64,000 nucleotides of DNA from Pycnococcus provasolii (Eukaryota > Chlorophyta > Pseudoscourfieldiophyceae > Pseudoscourfieldiales), in contig CP150546.1 in the NCBI GenBank assembly GCA_049487715.1, positions 744,001 to 808,000 of the forward strand, read 5' to 3'. The position numbers and the translations under genes are program-made. Under the pieces are notes generated by a model that was not told where the DNA came from, searched no databases, and saw only the letters and a list, made by a program, of their open reading frames with translations. Numbering within the stretch: the stretch's first letter is position 1; each line of letters begins with the position of its first letter. This document shows, piece after piece, positions 23,501-37,100 of this stretch.

Positions 23501-24193
23501 CGCGTACTTCCGTGAACGGGAGCATCCATCATGTACTCGTTATCGCTGGCGTGTCCCGCACGGCGCTCAGCCTTGCTCGCGAAAGTGCTCGTGGGGCACT
23601 TGTTGGGATATTCGTTGACAAGCACCTCAGTGCTCGTCGCTTGCGTTGCCTGGCTCCTGATCTCCTGCAGCTGGCCGTCGACGTACAGGCGCGCCTGTCC
23701 GTCCTCGGTCACAACGAGACCGCTGTGGTGCCACATGTGGCCCTCAAAAGTCTCCACGGTTTCGTACTTGACGCCGTTGTCAAAGATGCCGAACTTGCCG
23801 ACATCCTCGCCCGAGAACCAAACGAGGGCCAACTTACAGTCAAAGCGAAGGATGGTCTGCATGGTTAGTTCTTGCGCTGTTGTGTTTAGAGGCGAGTCGT
23901 GAGCGTGGAGTTGTATGAGTTTTTGGGGTGAGAATCTAGTTGCTTTGACAGCGGCCACGCCACTACGACGAACGCTTCTCAAGGTACTTGCGCTCCACCC
24001 CGACCATGACAGCGTCATGCCGACTTCGATCGAGTTCCCCCACGGGAACACTTACACCCCCATCCCGCGCGCGCACGCGTGGTTGGCCGAGCGGAGAGCT
24101 AACGAGCAGTGAATACGTACCTTGCGCAAGGGAGTTTCCCGCAATGAGGCACGCGGCCATCACCGCGAGCCACGCTCTCGCCATGGCGGCCAT
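14563..24193 (-). CDS. Giant secreted LamG/IPT/filamin/kelch surface protein (paralog A)
   Basis: Exon 1 (24193-24121) encodes the signal peptide MAAMARAWLAVMAACLIAGN. A 244-bp phase-1 intron separates it from exon 2 (23876-14563), giving 3,128 residues. Rough order: LamG-like 30-310, IPT/TIG 390-500, LamG 665-860, IPT 870-960, LamG 995-1220 with a Pro-rich insert, IPT 1275-1370, LamG pair 1395-1730, filamin-like 1750-1960 (GGKYSVWFVPEQRGSYHVTI), LamG 1975-2170. A kelch blade at about 2480, a DUF2341 plus LamG-like insert 2525-2845 and the remaining kelch blades (RYSHSTVVYGDAVYVFGG) close the protein. There is no C-terminal membrane segment, so it is probably secreted or matrix-bound. LamG and kelch modules usually bind glycans or proteins; a cell-covering role is inferred. 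The ATG at 24051 in the open frame lies inside the intron. Its head-to-head neighbour is a longer paralog. Confidence 0.85.
20751..20846 (-). repeat. GC-rich (GGC)n tract encoding Ser-Pro/poly-Pro hinge
   Basis: On the coding strand this reads PPPPPPPHSPPPPPSPPPPP. It lies inside LamG module 3 and is typical of hydroxyproline-rich glycoprotein spacers in green-algal surface proteins. Confidence 0.85.
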
Positions 24194-24228
24194 GGCCAGG
24201 CGTAGGTTTGAAGATGGGTGGTTGGTGT

Positions 24229-24299
24229 CGGGGCGGCCGGGCGGGGACGGGACGGGACGGGACGGGACGGCGGGGACGGGAGGGGGGAGGGGAGGCGGG
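24229..24299 (+). repeat. (GGGAC)n array with G-quadruplex potential
   Basis: At least four GGGAC units in phase are followed by further G-runs (GGGGAC, GGGAGGGGGGAGGGG). The array sits 36 bp upstream of the paralog A start codon. Confidence 0.7.
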
Positions 24300-24923
24300 A
24301 TCCTCCTTTTGGGGCCTCCTTCGGTTCCCCAACCAGCTCGCTGGCGAGCAAGACCGGAGGGCCCCGGGATCCGCGCGATGCGCTCTCCGCCGTCCATTCG
24401 CGCCCGAGAAGTCTCGGGCGCCGGCGAGGAGGGCCCAGAACCGTTCCCGCCAGATGACAGAGTGTCTGGGGCACGGTTTTTGCCAGATTGCCAGATTGCC
24501 AGATTGCCTGGATGGGCAGGGGGTGGGGGGAGGGACGGGCAATCGTGGCCAAGGAAACGAAAGCAGACGAGGGGAGAGGAAGTCCCGGATGTGTTCCCAA
24601 CCCAGCCCACCCTGTTGCCTGTAGTGTAGGGGACGACGCCTTCATACCGCACACGCGCGCAACGGACATCAGATTGTCAGGTGTCAGGTGGAAGGAGGTA
24701 GCCTTGGGCATCGGACGTTGGAGACTAGGAGGAGAAGAGGGTCGTGGTCATGCAAGGGCGACGATGCCCCTCAGGACCACTCGGAATGCGCGGAATGAAC
24801 TAACGGTGCGAGGGGGCGTCGCCCTTCTTCGTCGCCCTTCCTCGTCGCCCTTGTTGCCTCGCTTCTGCGCGGAGAGGTCCTCGATCGGACACCACAGGCA
24901 ACAGGGGCCGGACAGGACAGCAC

Positions 24924-24939
24924 AGCCTTAGCTAAGGCT
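24924..24939. promoter_or_regulatory. 16-bp perfect palindrome
   Basis: AGCCTTAGCTAAGGCT equals its own reverse complement. It lies about 230 bp upstream of the paralog B start; a dimeric factor site is possible. Confidence 0.35.
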
Positions 24940-25170
24940 AGGTCTGTGTTCCGGGACTGGGCTTCTGTCTCGTCGTCGTTCTCGTGCGAAGTCGTTCTCC
25001 CTTCCCTCGTTGTTGGTAGAGGGCGAGGGCGAGACCCTGGTTGTCACCGGCCGCCCAGAGAGAAGGAAAGAAGGGAAGGAAGGGGTCCCCTCCCCTCCCC
25101 TCTCGCCCTCCCCCCTCCCCGCGAACGGCACACACGCCCACAACCTCAAGGCCGCGGTCTCAGCACCGCC

Positions 25171-28100
25171 ATGGAGGCGAGGACGGCGAGAGCAGCTCTG
25201 CTGCTACTTGCGCTCTGCGGAGCGTGCACGCTAGCGAATGGTAAGTTCCTTGCTTTCAAACTGCGTTTGGGGAAGGGAGCGGGAAGCATGGTGCGCTTCG
25301 GCGCCAGGCCAACGCAAGGAACGGTGTTCGTCGACTGTGGCGCATCTGGGGAGGGTGTTTTCCGGAGAAGCAGTGTTCTCATACGCACGGCACGCACGCG
25401 TGCGTTGCGAGACACATCTTCGGGCGAGACGGTTTGCGTGGATCGTAGCAGAGGTGGCGCGGCCGTTTTAGGTGGTGGTGTGCGGAAGGTGAAAAACGAC
25501 AAAACCGGGAAATCTAGTTTGGATGGCGACTCGTTTGTCTCCTTGACCTATATGCGGGTTCAAAACTTATGCTAACACGCGCCGATCACACAACCACTTT
25601 GATCAAATACACGTCCAACAGCGTCGCACTTCCGCTATGGAACGCTTTCGTGGGCACCCACAGGTGTAAGTGACGACACCGGTGCGCAGGTGGAGTTCAC
25701 CTTCAAAGGTGCTTATCGCCGCAACTACAACTGGGGTAGCTACTTCGGAGAGCAGTGGCTCGAGTTGGCCCCCAGCGAAGCGCAAGGCAACAAGATCTTC
25801 TACGGCTCTGAGCTAAAGTATAAGACCGACGTCAGCACCGCTTCCTTGTTTGCGTCTGGATTCGTCGACGCGGGCACGGCGGCGTTGCGTGACTGCGCGT
25901 TGAAGAGCGATCTTGAGATGAAGTCTTGCTTCGACTGCCCCTTCTGCCTCGACGACTCCTCGCGCATTCCTGTGGCGTCGCGCGGCAACCCGTCAGTCAC
26001 GGAAAACCCCGTTAAGGTGGACTGTATGGCATCGAGCGCTGTGCGTCTCGACTGCCAGAATGCCACCGCTGCGGAGCTCGACGTTGCCGGAGGTTGCACA
26101 GATTACCACGGATGCCGTCTGAGCAATCCGAGGTTTATCCCCAACACCGTGTCCAAGCTCGTCATCAAGTTTCCGCCGATTAAGCAGAACAACAATCAGG
26201 ACAACGTTGTGCCGTGTGCAAGCCCGTTCCAGTGCGACTTCAAGAAAGCCAACGAGACTGGCGGGAGACCCTTGTTCACGGAGTTCGATAACAAGGCTGC
26301 GCACGACGCTTGCAAGCTGTTCAGGGACAACCCGACCATGCAGCCTGAGCGTTGCGGTTCGTGGGACGACATCTACGGCATGTTCCTCGGCGACGACGCG
26401 GGCAACACGGTTGACGTGGCGATGGACGTGACGACGATCGACGAGACGAAAAACGCGATCACTGGCAACTACCTGCAGGGTCAGGCCAAGTTCCGGCACA
26501 AGTACCCGTACCAGCGCACGTTCACCGCGTTCTTCACGGGTGGATACCGCCTGTACGAGTGCAACTACAACCCCTTCCTGGACGTGAATGACGAGTCGAA
26601 CTACAAGGGCCTGTCGCCCGCCGGAACGTGCGACGACCGGCTCCAGGTTCTGCTGAACAACAACGCCGAGGGCCGCTTCCGCCTCGAGACGGAGATTTAC
26701 CTCGAGAAAGACCCGCTGGGCCGGATCAACTCCTCGCCCATCGCGTCCAACCTCCCCGTGCTGCCCGTGCCAATGTCCGCCGTGGATGGCTTCGCGAAGT
26801 TCCAGATCGCGGCGTACGACTCGGACGACGACAAACTTACGTTCCGCTTCGGCAACTATCGCGAGTACGGTGGCATCACTCGCTCGAAGAGCGAGGTGTT
26901 CCCCGTCGCCAGCGCGCAATTCCCCACGACCAAGTGGTGTGAACTCTACAAGGAGAAGAAGCTTGACACCGGCGAGGAGGATCGCTTGGACAAGTACTAC
27001 AATTGCACTGGTGACGGAACCGAAGCGACGTACGGAATGCTTCCGTTGAACCTTGCGAACGGCCAGTATGGCTCTGGAACCTGCCAGTGGTTCTCTCGTA
27101 GCGTGTTCATCGACGATTACACGGGCGCCGAACGAAGCGGTGTCTGCCCCAGTGACCGCGTTCCGACTAATGTCACAGGCACTGACTACAGCTTCCGTGC
27201 TGTGATGCCCGGACTCGTCGAGTGGCGCACGTGGCACAAAGACGGTGTGCCATGCCTTCCGGAATACTTTGCGGATGGTACGTTCGACCCGTCCTCATGC
27301 CAGCCGATGACAGAGGGACTTTACAACATGGTCGTCATGATTACTGACTCGCCAGCGGATGGCCGGGGTGTCAAGGTGCCTCTCGACTTCATGCTCTACC
27401 TCTACGATGGCCCCGTCCGTTTCTGCGACGGCTCGTGCAAGGACAACAAGGAGTATCTTCCGACGGACGCGCTCGGCGCGACTGTTCCATATGGTCCAGG
27501 CACTACCCACAACAGCAATCAGGACAACTGGGTCTACACGAATGATGCAGCTCCGGGGAATAATCCGGGAGACACGTGCGCCACGAACCTCATCGGCAGA
27601 TCGCAGTGCAAGTACGAGCCGAAGTACAAGGGAGTGGAAACCTTCACAGACCGTGATGGCGTTTACGGAATGTACGCAGAATTCACCGTCGATGGCAATA
27701 CGGTAAGGATGTCCCAGGCATGCACCATTTGCAGTGCTGGCAAAATCGCAAAGAATGATGCCTGTAAGCCTCCGGATGGGGTAACCAACTCCACGTGCGG
27801 AACATTCACACTTGACAGTGGAAACATCGTGCCGGCCGATTCAGCATGCAAGATGAACAGCGCGCCATTCTTCGTTTCTGGTCCGGACATCGATGGAGTG
27901 CCTGACACGCCTTACCTAAGCATCTTCCATGGGTCCAAGCAATACGCTAACAAAACTGTGGCCTCCATGGGTAGTGAACAGCAAGCGATCAATACGTGGA
28001 AGGAGAACACGCCGACCATTACGACGTTCCGCGGTGAGGATATTATGTTCTACGTCACCGCGGCGGACTTGGACGACTGCGCCGAGCTCACCCTTGAGAG

Positions 28101-31100
28101 CACCGGTCTTCCGCACCCTCCGCGCGTTGCTGACGGAAACCTGGGCGGCATGCGATTCATGCAGATTGACGGCGTCACAGCTGGCACCACGATTCTGACA
28201 GACGACATCAAGGACCCTGTTACGGGCAAGGTGACGAAGTTCCCCGAGGGAATGATGGTTCGTCGCAAATTTATTTGGAGAGCTCCAAAGCCGAACGACC
28301 CTGCGGCAGACGATCCGGACATGGGATGTACGGCTACCCAGCCCTGCCCGCGCCCAGAACGCTCCGTCGTTTGCTTCTACGCGTACGACAAATACCTCAT
28401 TACGGCGCAGCCTTTTTACTGCGTAACCATTCTCATTCAGCCGCAGCCTAAGAAGGACGAAGAGACGCTCCTTCGCTTTGACTGCAAGCTTGCGCTTAAC
28501 TGGTACCCGCACAAGATTGGTGGACGCGAAAGCAACTTCAACGTGATTGGGAACAAGTTTGTGCTGAAGGACGGTGTGAGCCTCTACATGACCGAGGGCG
28601 ACTTTGACTCGTACATGTGGCACCACGCGATGGTGACGGTGAACGACGCGGGCGACGCGCATCTCGTCGTGGATGGTGTCGTGCAGCGCCTGCTCAAGAA
28701 CGTCGAGCTCGACGCCAACGATCCCAATTTCGGAATTGGTGAGTACGCGGGAACATCCGTGAATGTTCGTAACTTCCCGAATCGCTGCGTGCAGTCCAGC
28801 GATCCAAACTTTAAGGTGCGTCGTGAGCTCTGGCACGAAAACACGGCGTGGTTCAATGAGGGGTCTAAGATGGATAACGAGACGAGCGTTGACATGAAGT
28901 ACGGAGAGCGCGTGAATAACGGCTATTTGACCGGCTACACATCCGTCAACAACTCGATTCTGGCATACGACAATCTGCCCAATGGCGGGGCGTCAACGTA
29001 CACGGAAACGGAATGCTACGGGGGAAAAAGCTGCTCATTCAAGATGGCTGTAAAGTGTGAGGACGACTCTACGCAGAATTTCGACGGCATTCTCGACGAG
29101 ATTGCTGTATGGAATCGCCCGCTTTCGATTGACGAGATTCGCGCAGCGATGTTTAAGATGAGTGCGAACAAGCTTCTCGATTCGACTGTGGAGCTCGACC
29201 TGCCGGCCGGCCGAGTGCTCTGGGCTCGATTCAACAACCCTTGCATGGAAGGCCCGGTGCCTCCTCCACCTGCGCCGGCGCCGGTGCCAGACTTCTCGGC
29301 GCGAGCCACCTCTACGCCCAGCGAGCGGGCAGCCAAGGCTGCTCAGCAGCTTCGCCGCATTGGAGTCACGGATGACGCCGCGTACACGGCCGGATACATC
29401 GACGCAACTGGTACGATCCAAGTGGTCGACGAACTTGACTCAATCGCGCCAATCAAGTTCCGCGAGAACAGCTCGTACATTTACACGGGAGTGCCGTGGG
29501 AGGCGCCGCTCGTGACGAGCGTTTCAGGAGGTGCAATGGCGGGTGATGTTCTTCCTGTGAATGGTGGAACGAAGATCACAATGAAGGGCATCGGCTTCGC
29601 GCCCTCGCCGTTTCTCAAGTGTGCGGTGATCGAGCCTCAGGCAGATTGCAAACGCGCCATTGAGTCTGCCATTGCGTCTGGTGAGAAACCCAAAGGCGTG
29701 TTTAGCACCTACGCGTGCAACGGCGGTCCGGATTATGATCATTCTTCGTACGACGAAACTTGGGGAGACTATTTCTCGTACATATACGGCGACAAACTCA
29801 GTGTCGACGGGTACAAGGAGTGGGCTCGCCTCGGCATGATGATCCCGCCCCCAGGCGAAGCCTTCGCTTATCACGGTTCATCTGCCAACGTGATTTACAA
29901 GGATGCGACGCCCATGCACGAGCCGAATGAGATGCTTCCGTGGTTCGACCCAACTTCGATGCGCAACCCGAAGAACAAGGCCTACTCTCCCGCATGCCCG
30001 TGGCCCGCGGCGAACATCAGTTGCCCTGGCGTAGCCACAAATCCGTCCTACCCCTACACGCTCGGTACCACGACGAGGTGCGCCTTCTGCCCGATGGGTG
30101 AGCGTAACGACTGGGATCCGACGCTCAACTGGAAGGTTCGTGAGGGTCTCGTGCCTCCGTACGAGAAGCTTCCGAAGCGCGAGAACACGCCGCAGACGCC
30201 TCACCTCACGCAAAACTTCAACGATGACTACATCTACGGCTCGTACGAGACTGTGGTGTGCGATTCCTCCATTCCCGTAAACTACCCGTCCGACATGTTC
30301 TACGCCGGTGTGTCGAACGATGGCGGTCTCACGGGATCGCCGCCTCATCATGTCAAGTTCATGGACTACGCCCTGACGCTGGACGGCGAAACGTCTCTCG
30401 TGGCTGATCCCAAGCCGGCGGGTTTCACTTTCTCGATGTGGTTCTGGCCGTTGCCCACGACATCCACGGATCCTGGAGTGCTCATGGAGCTGAGTGGTGA
30501 GCTCGGAATCCACTTCAAGGACAATGGCGTGTACGTGAACCTCGGTGGCAAGCCTACGCCTACACGCGTTGAAAACGGCACGCCGGTACCGGACCCCATC
30601 CCCGTTGAGCCCGACATGTGGCACCACATCGTGGTGACCGTGGATGGCAAGCTGGTGATGTACCTCGACGGCGTTTCGCAGGATTTGGTGCAATTCGATG
30701 GCATCCCCAGTTTGCCAAATGGATATGATCTCGTATCTGTGGGAGAGGGCTTCGTCGGCCACATCGACGCCGTTAAGGTGGTTAAGGAAGCCGCAAATGC
30801 CGACGAAGCGATGTATATTGGAATTTCGCCCTTCTCGGGGTCTCGGGGTTTCGCGGGGTTAAGGTTGGTCGCTTCGTTCACGATGGACTCCATGAATGCA
30901 TCCGCGCCGCAGAGCGACATGATGCTCAAGGATGGCTCGTCGGTGCCGACGTTCACGCCCCTGGCGTCTCCGTGGCACCCGACGTCAATCTACTCCGTCG
31001 CATCTGCCGATGTGCACGAGGAGCTGACTGACAAGCCGCCAATGGGCAGCACGCCGCTGAATGGAATGGAAAAGACGAAGGTGACGGGATTCAATTTCGC

Positions 31101-34100
31101 GAAGAGCAAGTACACCAAGTGCGAGTGGGGATCCTACCCGTTCCCTGGACCGAACGGTATTGTGCCGTGGATGAATGAGTACTCGTTTGAAAATCATGAC
31201 TTGATTCGCGGCAACGAAACGTACGGCCTGAACTACGCGCCATATGTGGAAGAATATCCGTTGCGCGTGTCCCCGTTGATGTTGCAAAATTCGATTTCGG
31301 GTAATGTCGAGCTGGCCAGCGATACGGTCGCCTACTGTACCGGACCCACGGACGCCAGCGCGCCCGGTGCGTACGAATTTAGCGTGACCAACCCGACGAC
31401 GTTGAACACGCAGCTTTTCGACCTGACAGAGGTGGCGCTCGAGTGCGATGGCGTGGATGACTACTCCGCTGCGGCAACTGGACTCGCCGGCGAGCTTGCC
31501 GGCTCGGCGGGATACTCGTTCAGCCTGTGGGTCCTTCCTTACGAGAATCCTGTCTCGCGACCTGTGTCGCCGCCGCCGCCTCCGCCGCCGAATCCGACAA
31601 CGAGCACAACGACGAAGATTCCGGAACCGCAGACGACGACATCGACGACGACGAGAGCGATCATGGTAGGAGGGCGCCGCACGATGCTGCAGGCGATGAA
31701 CGACCCTCATTTCGACAAGCTCGGACGCCGTCGCGAGCTCGCTGGCAACATGGTGTCGGAGACCACCGTCCTCGCATTCGAGAAGACTTCGGGCGATATC
31801 AAGAACGAGGCGCTGCTCATGTACGACGGTGAGCGCTTCTTCTACTACGACGACGCCATCCTCGACGTCAAGTCTACCTCCTCCGCAGGTGCCACCGCAG
31901 GCCAGTGGCACTTTGTCATGGTCACCGTGGGAGCCGACGGTGAGGGTGACCTGTACGTTGACGGCGTGATGCAGGAGCACTTCACGACGGTATCCAAGCC
32001 TACGCCTGGCGCGCTGCTGCATCTCTGCGCGGACTTGAACCTCGGCAACGCGCCATCGTCCTTCTTCTACGGCAAGATTGACCAGCTGAAGTTCTACCCC
32101 ACGAAGATCACGACATCGCCTATGGACGTGGCTTTCAAGCCCACGGACGTGTCGGAGGCACTGGCGTACTTCGACATGAACACCATTGACGCTGCGACAA
32201 TGAAGATCGCTTCGAAGGTGGGTACCTTCTCGATTGACGTCAAGGATGGTGCGCTGGTGCCCGCCTCGGGACCTTGGTACCCGTCGCAGGTGATTGGCAC
32301 TAACCCGGGTATTACCAACTTGCACGGAGGTCAGACCGTGACGGTGTTCGGATCGAACTTCGCGCCGAGCCCGTTCCTGAAGATGCAGCTCTTCCCGCCG
32401 ACTTCACAACCTTACCTCGTCTCGCCATCTTCGATGCCTGTTGAGAAGTGCTGTGGTGCCAAGCCTTCGACGTCTGTCGAATTTACGGCACCTGCCGTGT
32501 CGTGCGACACTCCTGCCGGTTTGGAAGCATTGGTATACGCGACGAACAGCGATTTCCACGTGGAAAGAGGCCCGTCGGAAACTGCAGTGGTATTCTCGGC
32601 CGAGTCGAATGACCTCGCCAAGGGACTGATCCACTACTATCCGATGTTGGTGAACAGCGGTGACACCGTGGTTGACGTGATCGGTGGCGCCTATTTCGAG
32701 TATCCTGAGATTAACGCACATCCCGACATGGACTTGTACGAGAACAGCGCTTACCAGGTGGACGGATCGGACGACGGATCGGTCGACTTCCAGATGCCCG
32801 TGGAGAAGTCTGGTGCGATGACAATGTGCGCGCGCATCTTCATCAAATACTCGAATAAGGAGACACACAAGATACTCGTGGGTGGATGGAAACTCCTTTG
32901 CTCGCATGCCACCGGTGCCAACGAGACGGTCTACGTGAACGGTGTAGCATTGGCTCAGGATTCTGCGGATGCTGACTTCTACGGCACCACCGCCCGCAAG
33001 CTTCGCACGGAGGGTAAGGCTGACTTCGAGGGCTTCATTTCGGGAGCGTGGTTCTGGGATAGAGTTCTGTCGTCTTGTGAGATGAGGGCGAAGTTCGTGC
33101 AAGGCGATGCTTTCGCTCTCAACATGAACGACGCGGCGAAGCCTGTCTCCCTGTCTATTGGCAAGCTCCCGCAGACGCTTACGCTTTCCACGTGGGTGCT
33201 CCCGTTCTATACGAACGACTATCAGACGATTTTCGCATCTGCCGGTGGAGAGATCGCGCTCGGCCTTGTGGGCGACCGCGTGTCATTCGCTGTTGAGGTG
33301 AACTGTGGCGGCACGTGCCGCTCCTACCGCGAGTACGCTAGCCCGAAGACGACGGTGATCCCTCAGCGTTGGAACCACATCGCCGTTACGTACGACGGGA
33401 CTAAGGCTTTCTATTACCTTAATGGCGTGCTGCTTGACTACTACTCGTGGGAGGAAACGCATCTCGTGACGCGAAACCTTGGGTCGTTCCACATCGGCTT
33501 CGAGAGCACGTCGAACCTCACCCACCCCGTCGCGAGTGCTCCGCAAGACGAGCGCCGGTTCCACGGTCTCGTTGCCGACATTAGCGTTTCTGAGGGTGCT
33601 AAGCCAGCGTGGTTCGTGCAAGCGGATAACCAGTGCTCGCCTAAGAATTCGAAAGATTTCTTCGCTCACGCGTTTTTCCTTGGCGCAGGAGACACGTACA
33701 CCGCATTCAATGCGGGGGTCTCCGGTGCGAGCGGCCTCGCGGTTCCCTACGCGGCTTACGGCAGCGCGTTTGGGCCGGCGACAACCAGATACGGAACGGG
33801 TGCCAATGAATTTGTGAAGGGAACTAAGAGCTTTGGAGAGTTCACCATCACAGCACGCGACAATTGTGGCTTACAGCGTCGCGAAGGAGGCGATGACTTC
33901 ACGGTGACGATGGTTGATGCGATGAACGCTTTGCCGCTTGAGGGCGTCGAGGTCGTTGACACGCTTGATGGCAACTATCACGTGAAGTACGACGGCATCT
34001 GCAAGACGTACGAGACCTCCATCAGCCTCGGCGGCGTTGAGTTTGACAAGTTCACCACCACGATCAAGCCCGGCGTGACCGACGCCAAGTCGAGCGCAGT

Positions 34101-37100
34101 CGTTGGCTTTGTGGATACATGCTTCGGTGTGCCTAACGTATTCACGATCCAGGCGAATGACGCTTTCGGTTGCCCTAAGACGGACAAGAGCGACACGTTC
34201 AAGGCGACGATCCTTGGTCCTCACGTTCAGAATGCGACTGTGACGCCCCTGGGCAACGGCCAGTACTCTGTTTACTGGGTTCCCGAACAAGTTGGCAAGT
34301 ACTGGATCACCGTCACGCTCGAGACGGCGGATGGCGTTTCCGAGACTATCGGCGGCGGCAATATGACGATGACTGCGTGCGCCGGCCACTCGGGTGACTT
34401 CGACGGCGACACGACGCTCATGGTTGCTGAGAACGGCTACACGGGTCTCGATCTCGCGTCAACAACCGTCACGATGTCCGCCTGGGTCGTCGGTGGTCCC
34501 GCCGAGAACAAGATGGGCCGCATCGTATACAAGGGAACCTCGGAGGAATCCACCCTAGACAGCTACACTAAGACGTATCAGATGTACGTTGACGCGACTC
34601 AACTTTGCGCAGAGGTGTACGTGGGCCGTGGCGAGCTGCGCGCCGTGTGCACGGACAAATTTGTGAAGGACGTGTGGACGCACGTCGCGGCTGTCTACAG
34701 CGGCGATTCTTTCACCCTCTACCTGGGAGGAGTGTTTGCGGCAAGCGCTTCGTTTAACGGCACGAAGGCGGTCCACGCGAACGACTACGACCACCCTCTT
34801 ACCGTGGGACATGGATTCCGAGGCAAGGTGGACAATGTGATCCTGTACACGTCCGCGCTGTCGGCTGTGGAAGTAAAGGAGTCGATGTCCTGCCCCGGCT
34901 TCAACAAGCCCGCCGGTTCCGTGGCTGCGTACATCAGCTTCAACGACGAAGCTGGCAGCACGAATCTTGTCGGTTTTGGCGGAGCCGAATGCGCGCCGCA
35001 CTCGTCGCTCTCCATGAGTGGAGGGTGCATGGTTGGTACGATGAATGGAACGCTTAGTACCGATCAGCCGTACTCAGAATTCCAGAATCCGAGCTCCAAG
35101 TACTCCAAGTGGGCGGCGGAGACGATTGAAAAGTACATGTCAGGATTCGAGTACAAGGTTGGTTCGTCCGACGAGTGGTCGATTATCTCCGTGCATGATC
35201 ACTGTGCCTACTTTTACGTCGCGGCTGACGAAAGCCCGCTGTACACGATGTCCCATCCAGTGGACACGTCTTACGAGGGAGACGTCTGCCCCGAGTACCC
35301 CAAGCATGCGATTCAAGACGGCATCAAGGCGGACACGAGGCTGGTGAAGGAGCCAGACTACACCACGGTCGGCAACCTGTACTATGCGACGATGGCTGCC
35401 AAGTCAGCGCAGATTCATCACCTGAAGGTGCACGACGCAGAGAGCGATGAGTTCTTCGCCGCTCTCGTCGACGGTGCGCAGCCGGTGACGGTTGTCGCCG
35501 GGGAGGCGGCGACGATATCGATAGTGTCGGTTCCGGGCGCTAACGCCATCCCGGGTGTGCCGTACAGCATCGCCTTCTCCGTGCTCGACAAGGAGTCCAA
35601 TGTTTTGCGCGATCCAAAGCTGAAGATCACCGCGACGTACATCGAGTCGTCTACCTCCGCTGTTTCCTCAACGTCCGCGGCGGCTGATGCTGAAGCCGAA
35701 AACTGGATCGCGGCTCTTGTGCTCCCGGCCAAGGACACCTACACGCTTACATTCGCGATCGAGGGAGTGTCGAACTTGCAGGTCGTCGACGCCCAGGGCA
35801 GCGACGTGACAGCTGGCATCCAGGTGCAAGCCACGGATCACAGCTGGCTCAAGCTGTACACGAAGAACGACAATGCCCTCATCTCACCTACCACGCGCCG
35901 ATTCGAGCACACCGCATTCGTGCATGGCACGGACATGTACGTGTGGGGCGGTGCCGCTTCCGACAAGACGTACTTGAACAGCTTGGAGAAGCTGTCGATG
36001 GCTGACGGCTTCTCGGCGAAGAAGACGATGTACTACAAGAAGGACATCAAGCTTACGACCACTTCCGTCATAATGAGCCAAACGACTGTGGAGATCACGG
36101 TGGACACGGCCACGCTGATTCAGGGAGGCCGCATGAATACGAACTGCCTTGACATCATGTTCAAGATGCCGATGAACGGCAACCCTCTGTTCTACTACGT
36201 CAGCCAGGATCCTGAGCACAAGTGCGGTACAGAGAAGACGACGATCTACGTCAGCATTCCTGCGTATCTCTTTTTAGGAGTGGGCAGTATGACGATCGAG
36301 ATGTATTACGGAGACCTGTACGCCACGTCGAGCTCGTACAACGATCCCTCGAAGACGTTTGACATCTACGATGGATTCGAGAGTGGCGTGGCTTCGGACA
36401 AGTGGGTGCAGGACGTTGGATGCGGCCCTGCGGACCCCAGCTTCTCTGTCGCTTACGGCCTCGAGCACGCGTTCGGGCGTTTCGGCCGCGTTCTCGAGCT
36501 CACCGGCTCGGGCAAGTTGCAGTACAATCAGAGTGGACTTGAGTACAATCAGAGTGGAAAGGCGCCCGGCGCCCTGGCGACGTCCCCGAGCAGCTTCAAG
36601 ATGAGCGCATTCTTCTACGACGATGGCTCTTGCAAGTCTGCAGCGTACATCTCGCCCGACTACGTGACGTGCCCGCAGACTGCCGTGCAGAAGAAGCCGA
36701 TGCTGTCAGATTTGAACCCGCTTGAAGCGCGCAGCACAGCGCTTGGCACGTACACGCTCTCGACTGAGTCGAAGTACGCTGTCAGCTCGCCGTGGCAGTC
36801 GACGACGCAGGCGCGTGCGGCTGGCTGGCACCTCCTCGAGGTGGTGTCCACGCCGTCAGCGGGCATGAAGGCGATGGTGGACGGCGTCACGGTGAAGACA
36901 TCTGAGGCTGTCAACTTCTACGACCTTAGCATCACAAACGGCATGGGCGTTGGCGCGAACTATAACGCCGAGCTCGGCAGTGCGACGGCCATCTGGGACG
37001 AAGTTTTCGTTTTCTCTTACGTCGACGCGGTGACGGCGGAAGTTCCAAGCGCCGACGAGGATACCGTCGTGGCGAACGTCGAGTCGCGCATGTGGGAGGC

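Larger units (their letters stand above)
24194..25170. promoter_or_regulatory. Shared divergent promoter of the giant paralogs
   Basis: 977 bp separate two outward-facing start codons of paralogous genes. The spacer holds a G-rich pentamer array near gene A, three tandem GCCAGATT units (24482-24505), a 16-bp palindrome (24924-24939) nearer gene B and a C-rich leader before 25171. No TATA box is obvious. ORFs seen here are low-complexity and not believed. Confidence 0.55.

Noticed and set aside
23877-24051. N-terminal extension of paralog A from the ATG at 24051
   Set aside because: This stretch lies in the intron between the signal-peptide exon and exon 2; the spliced model gives a proper secretory leader and mirrors paralog B.
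24099-24931. Several Pro/Arg/Gly-rich ORFs in the divergent promoter
   Set aside because: Low-complexity translations of G/C runs on both strands; they overlap each other and the signal-peptide exon.
25993-27237. Long antisense ORFs in the giant genes (also 30985-32325, 36856-37998, 16795-18702, 19900-21000)
   Set aside because: Shadow frames of the giant proteins: Arg/Val/His-rich, no domains, no supporting signals.
30831-30862. G-rich run resembling the spacer word TCGGGGTT, as a possible insertion in paralog B
   Set aside because: Paralog A has a segment of similar length at the aligned place, so nothing indicates an insertion.
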